Shown here piece by piece: positions 1-5,121 of a stretch of DNA of 6,361 nucleotides. The stretch's first letter is position 1; every line of letters begins with the position of its first letter. Source of the stretch: Anaerolineales bacterium. Lineage in GTDB: Bacteria; Chloroflexota; Anaerolineae; UBA7937. The position numbers and the translations under genes were made by a program. The notes below the pieces were generated by a model. That model worked only from the letters and a program-made list of their open reading frames with translations. It was not told the DNA's origin and searched no databases. The stretch lies in NCBI GenBank assembly GCA_030593425.1, contig JAUVHF010000093.1:1-6361 (forward strand), given 5' to 3'.

Positions 1-29
1 ATTATACCACCTCCCTTTAGGGGTGGCAA
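1..29 (-). promoter_or_regulatory. Divergent sigma-A-type promoter firing out of the left edge
   Basis: Read on the minus strand, TTGCCA (positions 29-24, five of six matches to TTGACA) is followed by a 17-nt spacer and a perfect TATAAT (positions 6-1). Transcription would begin about 7 nt beyond the left edge, so its gene is not visible. A dyad, CCACC (7-11) with GGTGG (22-26), covers the spacer and could be an operator, although its arms are only 5 bp. Three other promoters in the window share the 17-nt spacing, which supports the call. The inference depends on a minus-strand gene lying immediately to the left. Confidence 0.6.
7..26. repeat. Short inverted repeat in the divergent promoter spacer
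   Basis: CCACC (7-11) and GGTGG (22-26) are perfect 5-bp arms with 10 nt between them. A second, off-centre dyad, CCCT-TT-AGGG (13-22), is nested inside. No T-run follows on the + strand, so it is not a typical intrinsic terminator for a gene to the left. Its position between the -35 and -10 boxes of the minus-strand promoter makes a repressor site possible. Arms this short can also arise by chance. Confidence 0.3.
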
Positions 30-55
30 TCGACCAATCTTCCTACTTGAGCCGC

Positions 56-84
56 TTGTCTCCCCCGCCCCTCCAGGCTATAAT
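56..84 (+). promoter_or_regulatory. Promoter of the first glycosyltransferase gene (leaderless type)
   Basis: TTGTCT (56-61, four of six matches to TTGACA), a 17-nt spacer and a perfect TATAAT (79-84). The expected transcription start, about 7 nt after the -10 box, is position 91, exactly the GTG codon and three bases before an ATG. This leaves no room for a 5' untranslated leader. The spacer is C-rich. The -10 box and spacing are strong; the -35 is moderate. Confidence 0.7.
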
Positions 85-90
85 TCCAAG

Positions 91-1050
91 GTGATGCTCA
101 AAGTATCCCTCATCACCACTGTCAAAAACGAAGCGGACTCCATGGAGAGGCTTCTAGAATCCCTCCTCGCTCAATCGAGGAAACCGGAGGAGGTGATCAT
201 CGTCGATGGGGGCTCCACCGATGGAACGCTGGAGGTTATCTGCGCCTACCAGGGGAAACTCCCCCTCAAACTCATAATAGGTGAGGGGTTTAACATCTCC
301 CAGGGGCGGAACGCGGCCATCGCCCAAGCCCAGGGAGAGATCATCGCCTCCACCGATGCCGGGGTGAGGTTGGATCCGGATTGGCTCAAACATCTTCTTT
401 TACCCTTTGAAGAGGATGACTCCATCGATGTGGTGAGCGGGTTCTTCCTCCCGGATCCCCAATCTCTCTTCGAGATAGCCTTAGGGGCTACCATCTTGCC
501 CACCTTGTCGGAGGTAGACCCCCGCCGGTTTCTCCCCTCCAGCCGCTCCGTCGCCTTCCGACGGGAGGCCTGGAAAGGGGTGGAGGGCTATCCCGAGTGG
601 CTGGATTACTGCGAAGACCTGGTCTTCGACTTCAAACTACGTCAGGCCGGCTTCAAATTCCTCTTCGCTCCCCAGGCGGTGGTCTATTTCCGTCCCCGTC
701 CCCACCTAGGCGCTTTCTTCCGCCAATACTACAGATACGCCCGCGGGGACGGCAAAGCCGATCTCTGGCGGAGCCGCCACGCCATCCGCTACCTCTCCTA
801 CCTTGTTGCTGGGCCCTTGCTTGTTGCCTTGGGCTTCCTTGGCCACCCCCTCTGGTGGGGGGCTCTATTTCTAGGAGCGGCGATCTACCTTTGGACACCC
901 TATAAGCGGTTGCTCCCCTCGCTCCCCATGCTCAGGCCCCTCGACAGAGTGAAAGCCCTACTCCTCGTCCCCCTAGTACGGATTGCCGGGGATATAGCCA
1001 AGATGGCCGGCTATCCGGTGGGCGTTCTTTGGCGATGGAGGTCTCGTTGA
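91..1050 (+). CDS. Family 2 glycosyltransferase with membrane-associated C-terminus
   Basis: A 319-residue GT-A fold glycosyltransferase, expected to transfer a sugar from a nucleotide-sugar donor to a lipid-linked or surface glycan at the cytoplasmic face of the membrane. Residues 4-12 form the first beta strand, and DGGS (39-42) is the typical nucleotide-binding turn. STDAG (87-91) stands where the metal-binding DxD usually lies, with Gly replacing the second Asp. ED (175-176), followed by FKLRQAGF, fits the catalytic-base region. RQYYRYARGDG (211-221) resembles the acceptor-side motif of processive-like family 2 enzymes. Hydrophobic stretches at about 232-250 and 253-269, and a further amphipathic or hydrophobic one near 287-315, suggest membrane attachment. 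The start could be GTG 91 or ATG 94. Neither has a correctly spaced Shine-Dalgarno sequence, and the promoter geometry points to a leaderless mRNA. Donor and acceptor cannot be told from sequence. It probably serves the same polysaccharide pathway as the next two genes. Confidence 0.9.
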   Translation: MMLKVSLITTVKNEADSMERLLESLLAQSRKPEEVIIVDGGSTDGTLEVICAYQGKLPLKLIIGEGFNISQGRNAAIAQAQGEIIASTDAGVRLDPDWLKHLLLPFEEDDSIDVVSGFFLPDPQSLFEIALGATILPTLSEVDPRRFLPSSRSVAFRREAWKGVEGYPEWLDYCEDLVFDFKLRQAGFKFLFAPQAVVYFRPRPHLGAFFRQYYRYARGDGKADLWRSRHAIRYLSYLVAGPLLVALGFLGHPLWWGALFLGAAIYLWTPYKRLLPSLPMLRPLDRVKALLLVPLVRIAGDIAKMAGYPVGVLWRWRSR

Positions 1051-1075
1051 CCAAAGGGCAAATCTCTGCTACAAT
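1047..1075 (+). promoter_or_regulatory. Internal promoter of the second glycosyltransferase gene (leaderless type)
   Basis: TTGACC (1047-1052, five of six matches), a 17-nt spacer and TACAAT (1070-1075, five of six matches to TATAAT). The -35 box covers the TGA stop codon (1048-1050) of the upstream gene. The expected start of transcription is around 1082-1084, at the ATG of the next gene, so that mRNA would be leaderless. An AAAGGG at 1054-1058 or so is more than 20 nt from the start codon, too far to act as a ribosome binding site. Confidence 0.7.
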
Positions 1076-1083
1076 ATCTCTCG

Positions 1084-1983
1084 ATGCTCGACCTATCTAT
1101 CGTTATAGTGAACTATAATACCCGCGATCTCCTGCGGGACTGCTTGCGCTCCCTCTTCGCCAGCGAGGGCGATTTCACCTACCAGGTCACCGTAGTCGAT
1201 AACCACTCCCGAGACGGGAGCGCGGCCATCGTTCGTCGGGAGTTCCCTCAGGTCCATCTCCTGGAGAACCCGGAGAATGTCGGCTACGCTCAAGCCAACA
1301 ATCAGGGGCTCAAGAGCCGGAGGGGCCGCTACTATCTCCTCCTCAACCCCGATACGATGCTTCCCCCAGAGGCCCTAAGCGGGATGTTATCCTTTATGGA
1401 GGAGCACCCCCAAGTGGGCATCGCCGGCCCCAAACTGATGATGGCCGATGGCAGTTTGGATCTGGCCTGTCGGCGTGGTTTCCCCACTCCCGAGGTCTCC
1501 TTCTACAGGCTCAGCGGTCTGAGCAGGCTCTTCCCCAAGAGCAAGCGGTTCGGCCGCTATAACCTCACTTATCTAGACCCCGACCAAGTGGCCGAGGTGG
1601 ACTCGGTAGTGGGAGCCTTTATGATGATCCGGGGGGAGACCCTGGAAGAGATAGGCTACCTCGATGAGGAGTTCTTCCTCTACGGTGAAGATCTGGACTT
1701 CGCTTACCGAGCCAAGAAGGGGGGCTGGAAGGTCTACTATAACCCCCAAGTGAAGGTACTTCATTATAAGAGGCGATCCTCCAGTCAAAACCGAAAGAGA
1801 GCCCGATACGAGTTTTACCGGGCCATGCACCTCTTCTATCGGAAGCACTACGCAAAGACGACCCCTCTCTGGCTTCACTGGTTGGTGATGGCCGGCATCC
1901 TCTTGCGAGGTGGGACGGCGATGCTGCCAGAGGTTCTCCGACCGTCTGGCGATAGTAAGCAGGTTAGGGAGGCAGCACCGTGA
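1084..1983 (+). CDS. Family 2 glycosyltransferase, rhamnosyltransferase-like (WbbL/COG1216 type)
   Basis: A 299-residue GT-A glycosyltransferase resembling the enzymes that add rhamnose or related sugars to O-antigen and cell-wall glycans. SIVIVNYNT (5-13) is the classic opening strand of this group, and VDN (38-40) with HSRDGS is the nucleotide-binding turn. NVGYAQANNQG (65-75) is a strong subgroup hallmark. NPD (88-90) takes the DxD position, VVGAFMMIR (175-183) is the conserved core segment, and FFLYGEDLDFAYR (197-209) carries the ED catalytic pair. A hydrophobic stretch near 262-274 may touch the membrane. Length is normal for the family. It begins 33 nt after the upstream gene and has its own promoter. 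No ribosome binding site is visible, and the ATG sits 8 nt after the -10 box. Its stop codon overlaps the GTG start of the next gene, so the two are probably cotranscribed and translationally coupled. The donor sugar is not determined; rhamnose is only the family precedent. Confidence 0.92.
   Translation: MLDLSIVIVNYNTRDLLRDCLRSLFASEGDFTYQVTVVDNHSRDGSAAIVRREFPQVHLLENPENVGYAQANNQGLKSRRGRYYLLLNPDTMLPPEALSGMLSFMEEHPQVGIAGPKLMMADGSLDLACRRGFPTPEVSFYRLSGLSRLFPKSKRFGRYNLTYLDPDQVAEVDSVVGAFMMIRGETLEEIGYLDEEFFLYGEDLDFAYRAKKGGWKVYYNPQVKVLHYKRRSSSQNRKRARYEFYRAMHLFYRKHYAKTTPLWLHWLVMAGILLRGGTAMLPEVLRPSGDSKQVREAAP
1967..1972 (+). promoter_or_regulatory. Shine-Dalgarno sequence that decides the GTG start of the sugar transferase
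   Basis: GGGAGG lies 7 nt before GTG 1980, within the last codons of the upstream glycosyltransferase. The start overlaps the upstream TGA as GTGA, a usual arrangement for translational coupling. This strong site contrasts with the absent sites of the two genes before it. Confidence 0.8.
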
Positions 1984-3380
1984 AACGAAGGGCCAACCTC
2001 GCCTTCACCATCTCCCTCCTCCTCATCGATCTCTTGATGATAGCCTTAGCCTTCTTCTTCGCCTATCACCTGCGCCTCCGCACCGAGTACCCTCCAGCGG
2101 TAAGTATCCCTCCCTTTCCTAGCTATCTAGGGGTGATGGCTATTCAGATCGTGACCGTGGTTACCGCCTTCTTCTTCTACAAACTCTATCATCGTAAGCG
2201 GGCTCTCTCCCACATCGATGAGTTCTACTCCCTCTTCACCGCTTCTTCCATTGGTACCATCATCGCCGTGGCCTTCAGTTACTTTATCTTCAAGAACAAC
2301 CCTGACTACCCCCGTCTAATGATCGCCTACGCCTGGGTGCTAACCATCCTTCTCACCACCCTGGGCCGTCTCACCCACGCCCGGCTACAATGGGCCCTCC
2401 AATCCCGGGGCATCGCCGAACAGAGAGCCCTCATCGTGGGCACAGGAGAGGTGGGGCAGATGATCTTTAGCGCCATCCGCCGCTCTCCCGGCCTGGGCTA
2501 CCGAGTGGTGGGCTTTCTGGGGAACGACGCCCCCGCTCCAGAGGAGCTCGGCGCCCCTCTATTGGGAACGACCAAGGAACTTGCTCCCCTCATCAAGGAG
2601 CATGAGGTAGATGAGGTGATCATCGCTCTGCCCGAGGCCTCTCACGACGACATCTTGCCCCTTATCTCTGACTGCCGTCAGGAGAGGGTGACTATCAAGG
2701 TCTTTCCCGACGTCTTCCAGATCATCGCCTCTGAGGTGAGTGTGGCCGATCTGGGAGGCCTCCCCCTCCTCACCGTGCGGGATATCGCCCTGCGAGGATG
2801 GAAACTGACCCTGAAAAGGGCTATCGATCTCCTGGTCACCGCCGTGGGCCTAGTACTGCTCTCCCCCTTCATGCTCCTTATAGCCCTAATGATAAGGTTG
2901 GACTCTAAGGGCCCCGCCTTCTATGCTCAAGAGCGGATGGGGCTCGATTCGGTGCCCTTCCAGATGATAAAGTTCCGCTCCATGAAGGAGGGCGCGGAGG
3001 CTGAGACGGGACCCGTTTGGGCTACCAAAGACGATCCTAGAAGCACCAGGGTGGGAGCCTTCCTCCGCCGCTTCTCTCTAGATGAGTTACCTCAACTGAT
3101 GAACGTCCTTTTGACAGAGATGAGCCTGGTAGGGCCTAGGCCCGAAAGGCCGATCTTCGTGGAACAGTTCAAGCAACTGGTCCCCCGCTATATGGAACGA
3201 CACCAAGAGAAGGCGGGGATAACGGGGTGGGCCCAGGTAAACGGGCTCCGAGGCGATACCTCCATCGTGGAGCGGACCAAGTACGACCTCTACTACATCG
3301 AAAACTGGTCCATACTCTTCGATATCAAGATAATCCTCAAAACCTTCCTCTTGATCTTCACAGATCGTAACGCCCACTAA
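1980..3380 (+). CDS. Polyprenyl-phosphate sugar-1-phosphate transferase (WcaJ/WbaP-like)
   Basis: A 466-residue initiating enzyme for exopolysaccharide, capsule or O-antigen. The family moves a sugar-1-phosphate (glucose or galactose in the best known members) from a UDP-sugar onto undecaprenyl phosphate at the inner face of the membrane. About four hydrophobic segments occupy the N-terminus (roughly 8-29, 47-69, 84-104, 112-131). A Rossmann-like CoA-binding-type domain follows, with GTGEVG at 154-159. The C-terminal catalytic domain opens with KRAIDLL (279-285) and a membrane-embedded helix to about 306. It continues with GPAFYAQERMG (311-321), KFRSM (331-335), the Asp-Glu catalytic pair D368-E369 in SLDELPQL, SLVGPRPE (382-389) and GITGWAQVNG (413-422). 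All signature blocks are intact and the length matches the long, polytopic class. It starts at GTG, overlaps the previous gene and has a strong ribosome binding site. Sugar specificity cannot be read from the sequence. Confidence 0.93.
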   Translation: MKRRANLAFTISLLLIDLLMIALAFFFAYHLRLRTEYPPAVSIPPFPSYLGVMAIQIVTVVTAFFFYKLYHRKRALSHIDEFYSLFTASSIGTIIAVAFSYFIFKNNPDYPRLMIAYAWVLTILLTTLGRLTHARLQWALQSRGIAEQRALIVGTGEVGQMIFSAIRRSPGLGYRVVGFLGNDAPAPEELGAPLLGTTKELAPLIKEHEVDEVIIALPEASHDDILPLISDCRQERVTIKVFPDVFQIIASEVSVADLGGLPLLTVRDIALRGWKLTLKRAIDLLVTAVGLVLLSPFMLLIALMIRLDSKGPAFYAQERMGLDSVPFQMIKFRSMKEGAEAETGPVWATKDDPRSTRVGAFLRRFSLDELPQLMNVLLTEMSLVGPRPERPIFVEQFKQLVPRYMERHQEKAGITGWAQVNGLRGDTSIVERTKYDLYYIENWSILFDIKIILKTFLLIFTDRNAH

Positions 3381-3387
3381 CAGGGCG
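3371..3387 (+). other. Small stem-loop over the sugar transferase stop codon
   Basis: CGCCC (3371-3375) and GGGCG (3383-3387) can pair, with the TAA stop in the 7-nt loop. A competing 4-bp stem, GCCT-CAA-AGGC (3387-3397), lies directly after it. No T-run follows either, so neither looks like a standard intrinsic terminator. They may weakly slow transcription or protect an mRNA end, or be incidental. The 22 nt between the stop codon and the hrcA promoter hold nothing else I can identify. Confidence 0.25.
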
Positions 3388-3402
3388 CCTCAAAGGCAGC
3401 AC

Positions 3403-3431
3403 TTGACAGAGAGAGGAATTCGTGGTATCAT
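3403..3431 (+). promoter_or_regulatory. Heat-shock operon promoter (sigma-A type)
   Basis: A perfect TTGACA (3403-3408), a 17-nt spacer and TATCAT (3426-3431, five of six matches). The expected transcription start is near 3438, just inside the CIRCE operator that begins 4 nt after the -10 box. A bound HrcA dimer would therefore cover the initiation site. The mRNA would have a leader of about 43 nt before hrcA, unlike the glycosyltransferase genes upstream. This is the strongest promoter in the window by consensus match. Confidence 0.88.
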
Positions 3432-3434
3432 TTT

Positions 3435-3461
3435 TTAGCACTCTAATGAAGAGAGTGCTAA
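3435..3461 (+). promoter_or_regulatory. CIRCE operator, HrcA binding site
   Basis: TTAGCACTC (3435-3443), a 9-nt spacer and GAGTGCTAA (3453-3461) match the CIRCE consensus at all 18 arm positions. One further inner pair (T3444 with A3452) extends the dyad to 10 bp per arm. HrcA binds CIRCE at normal temperature and releases it when unfolded proteins occupy the chaperones. Its place between the -10 box and the hrcA start, in front of hrcA itself, indicates autoregulation of the whole hrcA-grpE-dnaK unit. Confidence 0.97.
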
Positions 3462-3487
3462 TTCCTTGTGGAATGTCTAGATGCTGA
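3446..3487 (+). other. Possible 13-codon upstream ORF overlapping the hrcA start
   Basis: An ATG inside the CIRCE spacer opens a frame reading MKRVLIPCGMSRC, which ends at TGA 3485-3487, 7 nt inside hrcA. Given a transcript starting near 3438, this ATG would lie about 8 nt from the 5' end. It has no ribosome binding site of its own and would need leaderless-like initiation. Stop and start overlap in a way that could let ribosomes reinitiate at hrcA, whose own binding site is weak. ORFs this short are common by chance and there is no evidence that it is translated. Confidence 0.18.
3461..3474 (+). promoter_or_regulatory. Small hairpin covering the weak hrcA ribosome binding site
   Basis: ATTCC (3461-3465), a TTGT loop and GGAAT (3470-3474) form a perfect 5-bp stem. 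GGAA (3470-3473), 7 nt before the ATG, is the only candidate binding site for hrcA and would be sequestered in the stem. The stem directly abuts the CIRCE hairpin, with A3461 shared. A weak stem of this kind could open with heat, but no known thermometer class is recognisable. Confidence 0.3.
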
Positions 3488-4521
3488 CGGAGAGACAGAA
3501 GACTATATTGGATCTGGTAGTGAGAGGGTATATCGCTACCGTCGTTCCGGTAGGCTCTAAGGCGCTGGTGGGGCGACCGGGCTTGAATGTAAGTTCGGCT
3601 ACCATCCGCCATGAGATGGCTTCCCTGGAAGAGGCGGGGTATCTGACTCACCCTTACACCTCAGCCGGGCGGATGCCCACGGAGAAGGGGTATCGCTACT
3701 TCGTGGAGCATCTGATGGAGGAGAGAGCGCTATCCGTAGAGGAACAGCGTATGATTCGCCATCAGTTCCATCAAGCGCGAATGGATCTAGATCAATGGTT
3801 GAAACTCTCGGCCGCCGTCTTAGCCCGCAGCGCGCGGAACGCGGCTCTCGTCACCGCGCCCAAGGTGCCTCGCTCTCGGCTAAAACATCTGGACCTTATC
3901 CCTGTGGGCGAGTCGGTGCTCCTCTTACTCCTGGTTTTCCATGAGGGCAGCCTGAGGCAGGAGATCCTCACCTCCGCCCCGCCCTTGGAGCAGACGCAGT
4001 TGAGCCGTCTAGCCAACGAACTGAACGTTGGGCTAGGCGGTCTCACAAGCGAAGAGATAAGGACGCGGATGGCTGGGTTCCAAGGCTTCAAGAGGAGGGT
4101 GTCTCAACATCTGATAGAGGTGATGGAAGGGTTTGACCAAAGGCGAGCCAGCGATATATACCATGACGGGATTACAAATATCCTGCGCCAACCCGAGTTC
4201 GTCGAGATGGAAAGTGTGGAGAGGGTTCTGGGCATACTGGAGCGCCGTACCTTCCTCGAGTCCCTCCTTGCGGAGGTAGAACTCACGCTTGGGGGGGTGC
4301 AGGTCCTCATCGGGGGGGAAGGTCGCTGGCGCGAGGCGAGGGATTGTAGCATCGTTTTGGCCCGCTACGGCGTGGCTGAGGAGGCGATGGGCATCCTAGG
4401 GGTGCTGGGCCCCATGCGTATGCCCTATGAGAGATGCATCTGTGCGGTGCGCTACATGGCGAGCCTAATGACCGATCTCTTCTCTGAATCTTACGGTCTC
4501 TCTACTGAGATCTGGAGGTAA
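3481..4521 (+). CDS. hrcA: Heat-inducible transcription repressor HrcA
   Basis: A 346-residue repressor that dimerises and binds CIRCE to silence class I heat-shock operons. It needs chaperone (classically GroEL) help to stay active, which couples operon output to free chaperone. The N-terminal winged helix covers about residues 1-75. Within it are PVGSKAL (23-29), the recognition region SSATIRHEMASLEEAGYL (38-55) and the wing segment HPYTSAGRMPTEKGYRYF (57-74). A central GAF-like region follows. The C-terminal signature includes LIGGE (276-280) and GILGVLGPMRMPYER (304-318). Length is typical. ATG 3481 is the first possible start because TAG lies immediately upstream in frame. Only a weak GGAA precedes it. 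Two runs of seven G encode paired glycines at about residues 271-272 and 278-279. The next gene begins 7 nt downstream and its ribosome binding site lies within the hrcA end, so tight cotranscription is likely. Confidence 0.97.
   Translation: MLTERQKTILDLVVRGYIATVVPVGSKALVGRPGLNVSSATIRHEMASLEEAGYLTHPYTSAGRMPTEKGYRYFVEHLMEERALSVEEQRMIRHQFHQARMDLDQWLKLSAAVLARSARNAALVTAPKVPRSRLKHLDLIPVGESVLLLLLVFHEGSLRQEILTSAPPLEQTQLSRLANELNVGLGGLTSEEIRTRMAGFQGFKRRVSQHLIEVMEGFDQRRASDIYHDGITNILRQPEFVEMESVERVLGILERRTFLESLLAEVELTLGGVQVLIGGEGRWREARDCSIVLARYGVAEEAMGILGVLGPMRMPYERCICAVRYMASLMTDLFSESYGLSTEIWR
4514..4519 (+). promoter_or_regulatory. Shine-Dalgarno sequence of grpE
   Basis: GGAGGT lies 9 nt before ATG 4529 and ends on the first base of the hrcA stop codon. 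Ribosomes finishing hrcA would pass through this site, which favours balanced production of repressor and cochaperone. Confidence 0.85.
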
Positions 4522-4528
4522 CATCGAT

Positions 4529-5095
4529 ATGCCAAAGCAGAAGGAGCAAGAGCCTCTACAGGAGAGGGTTGCCAAGGCCGAAGAGGCCGTGGCCAAGTTG
4601 CCTGAGGGGCCTCAGACCCCAGAGGAACTCCGCGCCGCCCTGGAGGAGGAAAGAGCCAGGGCGGAGGAGTACCTGGATCAGTGGAAGCGAGCCCGAGCCG
4701 AGTTCGCCAACTTCAAGAAACGGAATGAGAAGGAACGGGAGGAACTCCTGAAGTTCGCCAACTCGGTCCTCATCGCCAAACTCCTCCCCATCCTCGATGA
4801 CTTCGAGAGGGCCACAAAGACGATACCGGACAAGATACACACCCTCACCTGGGTGGAGGGGATATTCCTCATTCACCGGAAACTCCAGACTATTCTGGAG
4901 CAGGAGGGGGTGACGGAAATAGAGGCGGAGGTAGGAAAGGAGTTCGACCCCGCCATCCATGAGGCGGTGGTGCATGAGGAGAGCGAAGAATACAAAGAGG
5001 GCCAGATCATGGACATTTTGCAGAGGGGTTACAGGCTGCACGATAGGGTCGTGCGACCAACTCTGGTAAAGGTAGCAAAGGAGAAGAGCGCATAA
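4529..5095 (+). CDS. grpE: GrpE, nucleotide exchange factor of DnaK
   Basis: A 188-residue cytoplasmic cochaperone. GrpE acts as a homodimer that opens the DnaK nucleotide-binding domain to release ADP and so resets the chaperone cycle. The first 30 or so residues are charged and probably disordered. A long Glu/Arg-rich coiled coil covers about residues 31-75. The helical core LIAKLLPILDDFERA (81-95) is the most recognisable family block. The C-terminal beta domain that contacts DnaK carries FDPAIHEAVVHE (139-150) and the family signature GYRLHDRVVRPTLVKVAK (167-184). Length is normal. The start is fixed by a strong ribosome binding site at 4514-4519. It lies 7 nt after hrcA and 26 nt before dnaK, its functional partner, and should share the CIRCE-controlled transcript. 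Confidence 0.97.
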   Translation: MPKQKEQEPLQERVAKAEEAVAKLPEGPQTPEELRAALEEERARAEEYLDQWKRARAEFANFKKRNEKEREELLKFANSVLIAKLLPILDDFERATKTIPDKIHTLTWVEGIFLIHRKLQTILEQEGVTEIEAEVGKEFDPAIHEAVVHEESEEYKEGQIMDILQRGYRLHDRVVRPTLVKVAKEKSA

Positions 5096-5107
5096 TAAGG
5101 CGCTATT

Positions 5108-5113
5108 GAGGAG
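5108..5113 (+). promoter_or_regulatory. Shine-Dalgarno sequence of dnaK
   Basis: GAGGAG lies 8 nt before ATG 5122, in the 26-nt gap after grpE. No separate promoter, CIRCE copy or terminator is visible in this gap, so dnaK appears to depend on the promoter before hrcA. Confidence 0.8.
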
Positions 5114-5121
5114 AGATAGAT

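Noticed and set aside
7..26. Inverted repeat near the left edge considered as a terminator of a + strand gene to the left
   Set aside because: No T-run follows it on the + strand, and the flanking TATAAT and TTGCCA on the minus strand explain the region better.
597..905. Plus-strand 102-codon frame inside the first glycosyltransferase
   Set aside because: It is Pro/Arg-rich out-of-frame translation of a conserved gene, with no ribosome binding site and no family resemblance.
91..1983. The two adjacent glycosyltransferases considered as a recent tandem duplication
   Set aside because: They share only the general family fold. Motifs (DGGS/DAG against VDN/NPD), C-termini and lengths differ, so they belong to different subgroups.
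3387..3436. GCCT-CAA-AGGC stem followed later by a run of six T (3431-3436) considered as an intrinsic terminator
   Set aside because: The stem is only 4 bp and the T-run lies more than 30 nt away, where it forms part of the hrcA promoter and CIRCE boundary.
4556..5041. Minus-strand open frame of 161 codons opposite grpE
   Set aside because: It mirrors the Glu-rich grpE codons as Leu- and Phe-rich text, has no recognisable domain and no promoter or ribosome binding site in its orientation.
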